From Bacillota bacterium (GTDB taxonomy: Bacteria > Bacillota_I > Bacilli_A > RF39 > UBA660): a stretch of 64,000 nucleotides of DNA. Made by a program: the position numbers and the translations under genes. The stretch is taken from the NCBI GenBank assembly GCA_023460995.1, contig JAEWOE010000006.1, positions 496,001 through 560,000 on the forward strand. Direction: 5' to 3'. Under the pieces are notes generated by a model. It saw only the letters and a program-made list of their open reading frames with translations, did no database searches and had not been told where the DNA came from. Positions 25,579 to 34,723 of the stretch are shown piece after piece. Position 1 is the first letter of the stretch. Every line of letters begins with the position of its first letter.

Positions 25579-27417
25579 ATGTGTGGATTATGTGGTTTTA
25601 TTAACAAATCAAAGGAAAAGGAAAAAGAAACTATAATTAAAGAAATGGCAAGTAAAATATTACACCGTGGACCTAATAGTGAAGGTTTATATGTTGATGA
25701 TGATATAGCCATTGCTTTTAGACGCCTAAGTATTATTGACCTTGCTGGTGGTAGTCAACCAATTTATAATGAGGATAAAAGTAAATTAATATTTTTTAAT
25801 GGCGAAATATATAATTATCAAGATTTAAGAAAAGAATTAGAAAAGAAAAAACATAAGTTTACAACTAACACTGATACTGAAGTAATCTTACATGGTTATG
25901 AAGAGTATGGGCAGGACATTGTTGACCATTTAAGAGGAATGTTTGCTTTTGTTATATGGGATACTAAAACAAAAGAAATGTTTGGTGCTAGAGATAACTT
26001 TGGTATAAAACCTTTTTACTACTATCATACAAAGGATTTATTTATGTGGGGATCAGAAATAAAAACCTTTTTAGCTAATCCTTATTTTAAAAAACAACTT
26101 AATGAAGAAGCATTAAGACCATATTTAACATTTCAGTTTTCGTCAATGGAAGAGACCTTTTTTAAGGGTGTTAAAAAGCTAGCTCCTGGACATTGCTTTA
26201 CTTATAAAAATGGAAAAATGAATATTAGAGAATTTTGGGATGTTCATTTTAATGCCGACTATTCAAAATCAATGGAAGATTTTATTCCTGAAATAAATAA
26301 AATAATGGAAGATTCAGTAGAACATCATAAAATAAGTGATGTTAAGGTAGGATCATTTTTATCAGGAGGTGTTGATTCTAGTTATCTTGCTGCTAAATTA
26401 ATGCCTAATAATACTTTCTCAGTTGGCTTTGCAAGAGAACACTTTAGTGAAATAGACCAAGCTAGAGATTTGTCAAAACTTCTTGATATAGAAAATATTA
26501 ATAAGGTAGTAACTCCTGATGAATTTTTTGATAAATTGCCAGATATTATGTATCATTCAGATGAACCACATGCTAATCTTTCAGCAGTTCCTTTATATTT
26601 TCTATCTGAAATAACTAGACCATATGTAACAGTAGTTCTTTCGGGTGAAGGAGCTGATGAGGTATTTGGAGGAAATGATACTTATAGTATTACTGATAAA
26701 GATAGAAAATACCGTAAATTACCAAAATGGTTAAGACATGCAGTAGGGAAATGGGCTTTTAATAAAGAATGGTTCCATGGACGTAAATTCTTAGTTAAGA
26801 ATGGACTATCACCAGAAGAATATTATGCTGGTAATGCTTTCATTTTTAATGAAAACGAAAAAAGGAAAGTACTAAAGGAAAAGTATTTAAAAGGTAAAAT
26901 GTGGTATGAAATAACAAATCCTATATATGAAAAAGTTAAGGATCAAGATGATATAACTAAAATGAAATATCTTGATATACATTTATGGCTTCCAGAAGAT
27001 TTACTTCTTAAGGCTGACAAAATGACAATGGCTCATTCTATTGAACTTAGAGTGCCATTTCTTGATAAAGAAGTAATGAAACTTGCCGAAACTATACCAG
27101 TAGAATATGAAATAAAGAATAATACAACTAAGTATATTTTTAGACAAGCTTCAAATGAAGTTTTACCAAAAGAATGGGCAAATCGTCCAAAATGGGGATT
27201 TCCAGTGCCTTTTCATTATTGGATAAGAGAAGAAAAGTATTATAATAATATAAAGAAAATTTTCGAAATGGATTTTGTTAATGAGTTTTTTAAACAAGAG
27301 TTCTTATTAAAAATGTTAGATAATCACAAAAATGAGAAAAGACAAAATGGTCGTAAAATATATGTTATATACACTTTTCTTTTATGGTATAAAGTTTATT
27401 TTATAGATCAAAAATAG
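25579..27417 (+). CDS. asnB: Asparagine synthetase (glutamine-hydrolysing)
   Basis: 612 residues, normal for AsnB. The glutaminase domain begins MCGLCGF, with Cys2 as the nucleophile, and includes LHRGPNSEGLY and FFNGEIYNYQDLR. The ATP-binding synthetase domain has FLSGGVDSSYLAAKL (about 258-272) and VVLSGEGADEVFGG. It makes asparagine from aspartate, glutamine and ATP. AGGAGG lies upstream of the start. Single-gene unit with its own promoter and terminator; surface-sugar or antibiotic-type AsnB paralogues are possible but nothing here suggests them. Confidence 0.93.
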   Translation: MCGLCGFINKSKEKEKETIIKEMASKILHRGPNSEGLYVDDDIAIAFRRLSIIDLAGGSQPIYNEDKSKLIFFNGEIYNYQDLRKELEKKKHKFTTNTDTEVILHGYEEYGQDIVDHLRGMFAFVIWDTKTKEMFGARDNFGIKPFYYYHTKDLFMWGSEIKTFLANPYFKKQLNEEALRPYLTFQFSSMEETFFKGVKKLAPGHCFTYKNGKMNIREFWDVHFNADYSKSMEDFIPEINKIMEDSVEHHKISDVKVGSFLSGGVDSSYLAAKLMPNNTFSVGFAREHFSEIDQARDLSKLLDIENINKVVTPDEFFDKLPDIMYHSDEPHANLSAVPLYFLSEITRPYVTVVLSGEGADEVFGGNDTYSITDKDRKYRKLPKWLRHAVGKWAFNKEWFHGRKFLVKNGLSPEEYYAGNAFIFNENEKRKVLKEKYLKGKMWYEITNPIYEKVKDQDDITKMKYLDIHLWLPEDLLLKADKMTMAHSIELRVPFLDKEVMKLAETIPVEYEIKNNTTKYIFRQASNEVLPKEWANRPKWGFPVPFHYWIREEKYYNNIKKIFEMDFVNEFFKQEFLLKMLDNHKNEKRQNGRKIYVIYTFLLWYKVYFIDQK

Positions 27418-27425
27418 AACAAGCA

Positions 27426-27458
27426 AAAACACAGTGATAATTAATCATTGTGTTTTTT
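27426..27458 (+). terminator. Intrinsic terminator after asnB
   Basis: AAAACACAGTGAT (27426-27438) pairs with ATCATTGTGTTTT (27444-27456) around AATTA; T-run follows. Its 3' arm also contains the -35 box of the next gene. Confidence 0.75.
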
Positions 27459-27476
27459 ATTTAAAATTGATATAAT
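27448..27476 (+). promoter_or_regulatory. Promoter of first prepilin/LRR gene
   Basis: -35 TTGTGT (27448-27453, inside the asnB terminator arm), 17-base spacer, extended -10 TGATATAAT ending at 27476. Confidence 0.55.
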
Positions 27477-27527
27477 GTAGTCAAAATATAAGTAGTACTA
27501 AATGATAATAGGAGTGTAAGCGTTGTT

Positions 27528-29636
27528 ATGAAAAAAAGAGGTTTTACTTTAATCGAATTATTAGCTGTTATACTAATACTTGGGATAGTTGCTTTAATAG
27601 CAATACCAATTGTCAATGGAATAGTCAAAGAAAGTAGAAAAGGTGCATTTAAAGAAACAAATGATTCTGTAATAAGTGCTGTAAGTGATACTTGTAATAC
27701 GGAATTAATTAAGGGTAATGTAGTAGCTGGAACTTATTATATTGTCAATGGAGAAATAGAAGGCCTAGATATAGGTATAAGTGGCAATTTACCAAACAAT
27801 GGCTATGTTGTCGTAGATTCACAGTGTAAAGTTGCAATTGCTTCATATAACAGTAGGTATTGTGCAACAAAAGAACTTGAAGATGATAGTGTGTCTGTTA
27901 TGGATTATAATAATGTCAGTGATGAATGCTCAGTGGATTCTGAAATAGCAACCCCAGTGAATGATACAATAGAAAACACATGTTTCACTTATAGTGATAA
28001 CGGTAATGATACAGTAACAATAACAGGATATGATTACAACAATTCATCTTGTTCAAAAGATTTAGTTATTCCTACAACTATAGATGGAAAAAAAGTTACT
28101 ACAATAGCGGATTTTACTTTTGTAAGTACTGAAAAAATACTTGTTTCTTTTAAAGATAAGGTGTCTAATTATTACACCGAAGAATATATAGAAAACTATA
28201 CAGGAACAAAAAGTGATGTATTTATCTATGCTTCTCATAAAAATTCTGATATAACTGGAAGAACATGTTATAAAACTTCTGATGGTTCAGCAGTTACAGT
28301 TGCATTAAATTACATTCATACAAGTGGTGATGGTTATAGAGCCTGTTACTTTAATACAACAGCAGCAGGTTGGAGTGATAGAGCATATAATGCTTATACT
28401 TTTAATAGTATAGATTTATCTAAAGCAATATACTTAACAGAAGTTCCAGATGGTATGATATTAGGAGCAGATTTGACAAGTATTAAATTAAATAATAACA
28501 TTAATAGAATAGGTAGAAGTGCTTTTCAAGAAAGTAATCTTACAGGAACTCTTACAATTCCAAGTTCAGTAAAAGAGATAGGATCGCTAGCATTCTTACA
28601 AAACGAGCTAACTACTTTAAATTTACAAAATGGTTTAGAAGTAATTGGCTATGATTCTTTTTATCACAATTTGCTGTCAACAGTAGTAATTCCAAGTACT
28701 GTTACAGATATAGGCAGATATTCTTTCACTGGAAATCTTCTTACTTCAGTAACTTTACCAGAAGGATTAAAAATGATAGCTGGTGGAGCATTTTATGCCA
28801 ATGGTTTAACATCAATTAATATACCTAGCACAGTAGAAACTATAGAGTATGCAGCCTTTTCTACTAATTCACTTCAATCAGTGATTATCCCAAATAGTGT
28901 CATTACAATAGATGAAGGTGCTTTTGACGAAAATAACATAACATCATTATCATTAGGAACAGGTATAAAAAATATAGGGTATGGAGTTTTTGCTGGTAAT
29001 GCACTTACTTCGTTAGTTATACCAAACAATGTAGTAACTATTGGAGAATCATCTTTTTATGGCAATCCAATAAAAACTTTAACACTTGGTACAGGAATTA
29101 CTACCATAAGTACTGGCGCCTTTTATCAAAATAGTATAGAAAATATAGTTATACCAGATACAGTAACTACTATACAAGATTATGCTTTTGCATACAACTA
29201 TTCAAAAACAGTTAATCTTGGTAATGGAGTTAAAACAATCGGTGCTTACGCATTTTTAGCTAACGCAATTACTAACTTAGTAATACCAAACTCTGTATTA
29301 ACAATAAATCATAACGGGTTTAGGGCAAATACTAAATATCTAACCAGTTTAACTATAGGTACAGGTTTAACAACTATTGGAAGTAATGCTTTTGCTAATA
29401 ATAAGTTAACCACTTTAAATATACCTGATAATGTCAAATCGTTAGGAGGTACTGCCTTTGCTAATGGCAACTTAACTAGCGTAACCATAGGAAATGGTAT
29501 TACAACAATAGGTTCTACTGCGTTTAATACAAATACAACTTTAACTTCTATTACAATTAATAGATTAAGTGGTACTGTTGCAGGATCACCTTGGAGTGCA
29601 ACAAATGCTACTGTCACATGGACGGGTTCTATTTAA
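27528..29636 (+). CDS. Prepilin-like protein with BspA-type leucine-rich repeats (copy 1)
   Basis: 702 residues. The N-terminus MKKRGFTLIELLAVILILGI is a type IV prepilin signal (Gly before Phe+1, Glu at +5). A pilin-like head (about 35-120) has two cysteines around ISGNLPNNGYVVVDSQC. A linker domain with two or three more cysteines follows. From about residue 310, 16 or so units of about 22 residues match BspA/LRR_5 repeats, e.g. LTSINIPSTVETIEYAAF. The units alternate between an IPxxV type and an LGTGI type. The end is ATNATVTWTG. BspA repeats are known from adhesins of oral and gut microbes, so a surface-exposed adhesin role is likely but inferred. GGAG is 13 bases from the ATG, longer than usual. 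Confidence 0.85.
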   Translation: MKKRGFTLIELLAVILILGIVALIAIPIVNGIVKESRKGAFKETNDSVISAVSDTCNTELIKGNVVAGTYYIVNGEIEGLDIGISGNLPNNGYVVVDSQCKVAIASYNSRYCATKELEDDSVSVMDYNNVSDECSVDSEIATPVNDTIENTCFTYSDNGNDTVTITGYDYNNSSCSKDLVIPTTIDGKKVTTIADFTFVSTEKILVSFKDKVSNYYTEEYIENYTGTKSDVFIYASHKNSDITGRTCYKTSDGSAVTVALNYIHTSGDGYRACYFNTTAAGWSDRAYNAYTFNSIDLSKAIYLTEVPDGMILGADLTSIKLNNNINRIGRSAFQESNLTGTLTIPSSVKEIGSLAFLQNELTTLNLQNGLEVIGYDSFYHNLLSTVVIPSTVTDIGRYSFTGNLLTSVTLPEGLKMIAGGAFYANGLTSINIPSTVETIEYAAFSTNSLQSVIIPNSVITIDEGAFDENNITSLSLGTGIKNIGYGVFAGNALTSLVIPNNVVTIGESSFYGNPIKTLTLGTGITTISTGAFYQNSIENIVIPDTVTTIQDYAFAYNYSKTVNLGNGVKTIGAYAFLANAITNLVIPNSVLTINHNGFRANTKYLTSLTIGTGLTTIGSNAFANNKLTTLNIPDNVKSLGGTAFANGNLTSVTIGNGITTIGSTAFNTNTTLTSITINRLSGTVAGSPWSATNATVTWTGSI
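28470..29560 (+). repeat. BspA-type LRR array, copy 1
   Basis: About 16 coding repeats of roughly 66 bases. They repeat at protein level and not as exact DNA units, so this is not a CRISPR or satellite array. Confidence 0.8.
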
Positions 29637-29648
29637 TAAATAGACGTG

Positions 29649-29676
29649 AACACAATGTTAACTGCATTGTGTTTTT
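29649..29676 (+). terminator. Intrinsic terminator between the two LRR genes
   Basis: AACACAATG (29649-29657) pairs with CATTGTGTT (29665-29673), T-run follows. Similar in sequence to the asnB terminator, as if duplicated with the gene. Confidence 0.75.
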
Positions 29677-29695
29677 AATTTTTACTTGCTACAAT
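29667..29695 (+). promoter_or_regulatory. Promoter of second prepilin/LRR gene
   Basis: -35 TTGTGT (29667-29672, in the terminator arm), 17-base spacer, extended -10 TGCTACAAT ending at 29695. Same arrangement as the first copy. Confidence 0.55.
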
Positions 29696-29726
29696 GGAAT
29701 TATTAAATAGGAGTGTATGTTTAGTT

Positions 29727-31562
29727 ATGAAAAAAAGTGGTTTTACTTTAATCGAATTATTAGCTGTTATACTAATACTTGGGATAGTTGCTTTAATAGC
29801 AATACCTGTTGTCAATGGAATAGTCAAAGAAAGTAGAAAAGGTTCATTTGAGCAAACCAATAAGTCAGTAGTAGATTCAGTAAGCACCAAGTGTAACACA
29901 GAATTAATTAAAGGGAATGTAGTGGCAGGAACATATTATATTGTTAATGGAGAAATAGAAGGCCTAGATATAGGTATAAGTGGCAATTTACCCGACAATG
30001 GTTATGTTGTTGTGGATTCACAGTGTAAAGTAGCAATTGCTTCATATAATAGTAGATACTGCGCGACAAAGGAACTCGAAGATGATAGTGTAGCTGTCAT
30101 AGATTATAATAAAGAGAGTGATGAATATTCAGTAGATTCTGAGATAGCTACACCAGCTAATGAAACAGTAGAAGATACTTGTTTTACATATAATGATAAC
30201 GGTAATAATACAGTAACAATAACAGGATATGATTATAATAATTCATCTTGCTCAAAAGATTTAGTTATTCCTACAACTATTGGTGGAAAGAAAGTTACTA
30301 AAATAGCAGATTTTGCTTTTGTAAGTACTGATAAATTAGTTGCAACATATAAAGACAAAGTTTCTGGTCAGTATACAGAAGAATTTATTGAAAATTATAC
30401 AGGTTTAAAAAGTGATATAACTTTTTATAAATCTTTTTCTCTTTCAAGTCTAACGGGCAGAGTTTGTTATAGAAGTAATTATACTCAAATAAATGTAGAC
30501 ATAAATTATGTAAAAACAAGTAGTGATGGTTATATATTATGTGGTTTTATGTATGAACCAGAAATTTGGAAAACAACATCATTTAACAAATATAAATTTA
30601 ATAGTATAGATTTATCAAAAGCCATTTATTTAGTAGAAATACCTGATGGTATGATACTAGGTGCTGATTTAACTAGTGTTAAGTTAAATAATAATATTAA
30701 TCGAATTGGAAGAAATGCATTTATATATAATAATATTTCTGGTTCTCTTACTATACCAAGTTCAGTAAAAGAAATTGGAGCAAGTGCATTTTTAGAAAAT
30801 TATATTACAGAGCTTAACCTATCAAATGGTTTAGAAGTAATTGGATATGATTCTTTTTATAAAAATAATATAACTACATTAATTATTCCTAAAACAGTTA
30901 GAGATGTAGGAGAGAGTTCTTTTGATAGTAATTTACTTACTTCAGTTACATTACCAGAAGGTTTAGAAACAATTGCACCTGATGCATTTGCTTCTAATTT
31001 GCTAAATACAATAAATATACCAAGTACAATAAAGACTATTGGAGCAACTGCTTTTTATGAAAATAATTTACAATCTGTAATTATTCCAGATAGTGTACAA
31101 AATATAGGAGCTGGAGCTTTTTATTCTAATAGTATTACCTCTCTTATGTTAGGTAATAACTTAAAAACTATAGGTCAAATGGCATTTACAAACAATAATT
31201 TAGGCGTTGTTAATTTACCTAATACTGTCACAACTTTAGATACGCAAGCTTTTCAAAGTTCAGGAATTACTTCACTTACTTTAGGATCAGGGATAACTAC
31301 AATTGGAGCTCAGGTTTTTTCTAAAAATCTGATATCAAATTTAAATATTCCAAATAATGTTAAAGTAATTAGTGCGAATGCATTTTCGGAAAATAAACTT
31401 GTGAATGTAAATATTGGTAGTGGAATTACGACAATAGCGTCAACATCTTTTGCTAGCAATCCCACTTTAACATCTTTAACAATTAATAGGATAACAAACG
31501 GTGTTTCCGGGGCTAAATGGGGTGCAACAAATGCTACTGTCACATGGACAGGAGCAGCATAA
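29727..31562 (+). CDS. Prepilin-like protein with BspA-type leucine-rich repeats (copy 2)
   Basis: 611 residues from ATG 29727; an in-frame ATG at 29694 overlaps the promoter and is rejected. The N-terminus is nearly the same as copy 1 (MKKSGFTLIELLAVILILGI) and the DNA there is almost identical for over 60 bases. The pilin head and linker keep the cysteines. The repeat region starts near residue 310 and has about 12 units, about four fewer than copy 1, and ends with the same ATNATVTWTG. Copy number difference shows unequal recombination or divergence after tandem duplication. Surface adhesin role inferred. Confidence 0.85.
   Translation: MKKSGFTLIELLAVILILGIVALIAIPVVNGIVKESRKGSFEQTNKSVVDSVSTKCNTELIKGNVVAGTYYIVNGEIEGLDIGISGNLPDNGYVVVDSQCKVAIASYNSRYCATKELEDDSVAVIDYNKESDEYSVDSEIATPANETVEDTCFTYNDNGNNTVTITGYDYNNSSCSKDLVIPTTIGGKKVTKIADFAFVSTDKLVATYKDKVSGQYTEEFIENYTGLKSDITFYKSFSLSSLTGRVCYRSNYTQINVDINYVKTSSDGYILCGFMYEPEIWKTTSFNKYKFNSIDLSKAIYLVEIPDGMILGADLTSVKLNNNINRIGRNAFIYNNISGSLTIPSSVKEIGASAFLENYITELNLSNGLEVIGYDSFYKNNITTLIIPKTVRDVGESSFDSNLLTSVTLPEGLETIAPDAFASNLLNTINIPSTIKTIGATAFYENNLQSVIIPDSVQNIGAGAFYSNSITSLMLGNNLKTIGQMAFTNNNLGVVNLPNTVTTLDTQAFQSSGITSLTLGSGITTIGAQVFSKNLISNLNIPNNVKVISANAFSENKLVNVNIGSGITTIASTSFASNPTLTSLTINRITNGVSGAKWGATNATVTWTGAA
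30660..31490 (+). repeat. BspA-type LRR array, copy 2
   Basis: About 12 coding repeats of roughly 66 bases homologous to those in copy 1. Confidence 0.78.
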
Positions 31563-31586
31563 AGACGCAAATTTGCGTCTTTTTCT
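31561..31586 (+). terminator. Intrinsic terminator after second LRR gene
   Basis: AAAGACGCAAATTTGCGTCTTT palindrome (31561-31582) with further Ts. Confidence 0.78.
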
Positions 31587-31590
31587 TTTG

Positions 31591-31619
31591 TTGTTAAAAT
31601 ATACTAATTATGATACAAT
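31591..31619 (+). promoter_or_regulatory. Promoter of racemase-ligase operon
   Basis: -35 TTGTTA (31591-31596), 17-base spacer, extended -10 TGATACAAT ending at 31619. Confidence 0.6.
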
Positions 31620-31649
31620 TAATTAAAGTAAATGAGGGAAAGTGAAATT

Positions 31650-32828
31650 ATGTATAGAAAAACATATCTAGAAATAAATGAAGATTACTTAAAAAATAAT
31701 GTTGAGAACATTATATTGAATTACCCTAAATATGATTATTATTTTGGTGTAGTTAAAGCAAATGCATATGGTCATGGAGAACATATTATTGATGCTTTAA
31801 TAGAAGGTGGAGTAAACTACCTAGCAGTATCTTCATTAGATGAAGCAATTAGCGTGAGAAAATTTAATAAAGACATACCAGTTCTTTGTTTTGGGTACAT
31901 TAATCCGGATAATTTAGATGTGGCTATTAAAAATAATATTACTATTACTATTGTTTCATATGATTATTTTAAAGAACTAATTAATATTGATGGATTAAAT
32001 GGGCTTAAAGCTCACCTAAAATTAAATACTGGCATGAATAGAATTGGTGTTGGAACAAAAGAAGAAGTTAAAGAAATTATTGATGCGTTAAAAGAATCTG
32101 ATATTGAATTAGAAGGTATCTATACTCATTATGCCACTTCTGGTGTACTTGATATATACTGGGATAAACAAACTAGTAAATTTGAAGAGTTAACAAGTTT
32201 AATTAATTTAAATGAGATAAAGATAGTTCATTTATATAATTCTCTATCTTTAGTTAAACATGACAAATTGAAATATGCTAATGGGGTAAGACTTGGAGTT
32301 GTTATGTATGGTTATTCTTCAAGTGTTAAAGAACCTACCGGAATTAAGGAAAAAATATTTGAAACAAAAAAATATTTCAGTACTCATGGTCAAAAAATAA
32401 GTAAAACTTATATGAGTAATGAATTAAAACTAAAAAAAGCAATGAATTTATATAGTGAAGTAATTAGTATAAATTATGTCCATGCTAAAGAACCAGTTGG
32501 TTATAAAGCTATATATATTTCAGACAAAGACACCTTTGTAGCAACTGTATGTATAGGTCATGCTGATGGTGTAACTAAATTTTATGAGTATGTAAAAATT
32601 AATAATAAAAAGTATCCAATTGTTGCGTTATGTATGGATGCTATTATGGTAAGAGTTGATGATACAGTAAAAGTACATGATAAAGTTTTATTAGTAGGTG
32701 ATGATATATCTATGGCTAATATCGCAAACGATAGTGAAATAAGTATTCATCAGGCACTTGTAAGTATAACTAACCGTGTACCTAGAGTGTATACTAAAAA
32801 TGGTAAAAAAGAAGAAATAAGATATTAA
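31650..32828 (+). CDS. PLP-dependent alanine/amino-acid racemase
   Basis: 392 residues from ATG 31650; ATG 31632 would sit before the ribosome binding site GAGGG. The TIM-barrel domain carries the PLP lysine in VVKANAYGHG, and LKLNTGMNRIG and the HYATS region follow. The C-terminal domain has the second catalytic Tyr in EPVGYKAIY, then CIGHADGV (usually GYADG) and LCMDAIMVRV. An insertion of about 30 residues sits around KEKIFETKKYFSTHG. It is clearly the Alr fold, but the altered GYADG and the neighbouring amino-acid ligase leave open whether Ala, Ser or another amino acid is the substrate. Confidence 0.85.
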   Translation: MYRKTYLEINEDYLKNNVENIILNYPKYDYYFGVVKANAYGHGEHIIDALIEGGVNYLAVSSLDEAISVRKFNKDIPVLCFGYINPDNLDVAIKNNITITIVSYDYFKELINIDGLNGLKAHLKLNTGMNRIGVGTKEEVKEIIDALKESDIELEGIYTHYATSGVLDIYWDKQTSKFEELTSLINLNEIKIVHLYNSLSLVKHDKLKYANGVRLGVVMYGYSSSVKEPTGIKEKIFETKKYFSTHGQKISKTYMSNELKLKKAMNLYSEVISINYVHAKEPVGYKAIYISDKDTFVATVCIGHADGVTKFYEYVKINNKKYPIVALCMDAIMVRVDDTVKVHDKVLLVGDDISMANIANDSEISIHQALVSITNRVPRVYTKNGKKEEIRY

Positions 32829-32840
32829 GGAAGCGATTAT

Positions 32841-34058
32841 ATGGATTTTATATTATTAATAGTTGGAATGGATGCTAATGCCTATTATATGGCTAGATGT
32901 TATCATGAAAGATATGGAAAAAAGGCCCATTTAATTGGAAAGAATCCTATATGGTTTACAAGTCTTAGCAATATAGTTAATACATCATATTACGAAGATA
33001 TGTGGAAAGAAGAAGTTTTCTTAAATATACTTGACACTTTTTATGAAGAGCATAAAGATAAAAAAATAGTTTTAGTTAGTTCAACAGAAAACTATATAAC
33101 TATGATTTCAAAGAATAAAGATAGATTAAAGGATAAGTTCTTATTTAATTATCCAAAATCTGAACTTATTGATATCATTGTAAATAAAGAACTTTTTTAT
33201 AAAACATATACAAACAGTGATATTATTGAAGTGCCAAAAACAATGTATTTTGATTGTTCTAAAGATAATGATGTAAATGTAAACTTTATGTATCCAATTA
33301 TTGTTAAGGCAGCTGATGTTGTATCATATCGTCAAATTGAATTTACCGGAAAGAAGAAAATATATAAAGTTAATTCTAAAGAAGAACTTGATGAGGTAAT
33401 ATTAAGTATTAAAAATGGTGGCTATAAAAGTACTTTAATAGTACAGGAATATATACCTGGAGATGATAGTTGTTTATTTGATAGTGTTATATATTCTGAT
33501 AGAAATGGCAAAGTAAAACGTATTACTTTTGCGCAAATTGGTCTACAAGAACATGCTTATAATTTAGTAGGTAATGCAGCAGTACTTATAAATGGTTATA
33601 ATCAATTTGGTAATACAGATAAGATAATTAAAATGGTAAAAGAGTTTGCTGAAAGTATTGGATACACAGGATATGCTGAATTTGATTTAAAATATGACAG
33701 TAGGGATAATAAATTCAAATTATTAGAAATTAATCCAAGACAAGGTAGATCAAGTTATTATTTGACACCAGCTGGTTGTAATTTAATTGAATTATTAGTT
33801 AAAGATTTGGTAAATAACGAGGACTTGAAATATGAAGTCCTTGATAAAGAAGTTATGCTTTCCTTTGTACCAAAAAGAATAATTAAAAAATATATTGTTA
33901 ATGAGGAGTACAAAGAAAAGGCATTAAGTATGTGGAAAACACATGTAAACCCAATGAAATATAGTAAAGATAGTAGTTTGCACCGCAAGTACACATTATT
34001 TAGAAAAGACCTAAGATATTACAATGATTATAAAAATGGTTATTGGGAAAATAAATAA
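32841..34058 (+). CDS. ATP-grasp carboxylate-amine ligase, possibly D-aspartate ligase-like
   Basis: 405 residues. Pre-ATP-grasp domain (1-105), then an ATP-grasp fold with YPIIVKAADVVSY, IVQEYIPGDDSCLFDS and the metal-binding LLEINPRQGRSSYYLTPAG. This EINPRQGRSSYY form is typical of a Gram-positive carboxylate-amine ligase group that includes the enterococcal D-aspartate ligase that builds the peptidoglycan side chain. It starts 12 bases after the racemase gene, so the pair may make and attach a D-amino acid to a wall precursor. Specificity cannot be read from the sequence. Confidence 0.75.
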   Translation: MDFILLIVGMDANAYYMARCYHERYGKKAHLIGKNPIWFTSLSNIVNTSYYEDMWKEEVFLNILDTFYEEHKDKKIVLVSSTENYITMISKNKDRLKDKFLFNYPKSELIDIIVNKELFYKTYTNSDIIEVPKTMYFDCSKDNDVNVNFMYPIIVKAADVVSYRQIEFTGKKKIYKVNSKEELDEVILSIKNGGYKSTLIVQEYIPGDDSCLFDSVIYSDRNGKVKRITFAQIGLQEHAYNLVGNAAVLINGYNQFGNTDKIIKMVKEFAESIGYTGYAEFDLKYDSRDNKFKLLEINPRQGRSSYYLTPAGCNLIELLVKDLVNNEDLKYEVLDKEVMLSFVPKRIIKKYIVNEEYKEKALSMWKTHVNPMKYSKDSSLHRKYTLFRKDLRYYNDYKNGYWENK

Positions 34059-34080
34059 GCTTTCAGGCTTATTTATTTTA
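34048..34080 (+). terminator. Intrinsic terminator after ATP-grasp gene
   Basis: AAATAAATAAGC (34049-34060) pairs with GCTTATTTATTT (34067-34078); T-rich end. Confidence 0.7.
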
Positions 34081-34201
34081 AATTATCTATTTATAAATAA
34101 TATCGAAATAAGAAGTTTAAAATAGTTAGTCATGCTTCTATTTATAAAGTATAATAATATTGTTATAAAAAAGATAAAAAACTTTTATTTTTTTTAGAAA
34201 T

Positions 34202-34230
34202 GTGATAAAATCTATATAGAATGCTAAAGT
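34202..34230 (+). promoter_or_regulatory. Possible sepF promoter
   Basis: GTGATA (34202-34207), 17-base spacer and extended -10 TGCTAAAGT ending at 34230. The -35 is poor; the downstream AGTAGCG resembles the start region of the divIVA unit. Confidence 0.4.
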
Positions 34231-34254
34231 AGCGATGCCAAGGGAGGAATAAAA

Positions 34255-34659
34255 ATGGGATTTATGAAGAAATTTTTAAAAGATGAGGATGAAACTTACG
34301 TAGCAACAGGATCTAATGACGAATATTATAATATAAAGCCAGAAGAAATGTTAGCTGAGGATGGTAAAAGTAAAATGATTTTACTTGAACCAAGAGCATA
34401 TTCTGAATCTTACCAAATAATAGATCATTTAAAAAGTAGAAATGCAGTTGTTGTTAACTTGAAAAGAGTGACACCAACCCAAGCAAAAAGAATCGTGGAT
34501 GTTTTAAATGGATCCGTTTATGCAATAGGTGGAGATATTCAAAAATTAGGTGGAGGTATATTTTTATGTACTCCAAATAATGTAAATATTCAAGGAAAGA
34601 TAACAGAAGACGCAAAAGAAAAAGATGCCGACAAAGATGATTTAAGCGTAGAATGGTAA
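34255..34659 (+). CDS. sepF: Cell division protein SepF
   Basis: 134 residues. The N-terminus MGFMKKFLKDED is the short amphipathic/linker part. The core has the SepF signature: ILLEPRAYSESYQIIDHLKS, then AVVVNLKRVTPTQAKRIVDV and GGDIQKLGGGIFLCTPNNV. SepF forms rings that bind FtsZ bundles and anchors the Z-ring to the membrane. GGGAGGA precedes the start. divIVA follows from its own promoter, as in many Bacillota. Confidence 0.93.
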   Translation: MGFMKKFLKDEDETYVATGSNDEYYNIKPEEMLAEDGKSKMILLEPRAYSESYQIIDHLKSRNAVVVNLKRVTPTQAKRIVDVLNGSVYAIGGDIQKLGGGIFLCTPNNVNIQGKITEDAKEKDADKDDLSVEW

Positions 34660-34666
34660 AAAATAA

Positions 34667-34695
34667 TTGAAATCTTAAAAAAGATGTGCTACAAT
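34667..34695 (+). promoter_or_regulatory. divIVA promoter
   Basis: -35 TTGAAA (34667-34672), 17-base spacer, extended -10 TGCTACAAT ending at 34695. Confidence 0.65.
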
Positions 34696-34723
34696 ACCAA
34701 GTAGCGCTGTGGTGAGGTGAATT

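Noticed and set aside
29694..29726. Upstream ATG start for LRR copy 2
   Set aside because: It overlaps the -10 box and gives a leader that does not look like a prepilin signal.
28470..31490. LRR repeats as a CRISPR or satellite array
   Set aside because: The repeats are inside long open frames and vary in DNA sequence while keeping the protein pattern; there are no equal spacers or cas genes.
29309..31570. Minus-strand open frames inside the LRR genes
   Set aside because: They are mirror frames of low-complexity coding repeats without ribosome binding sites or recognisable products.
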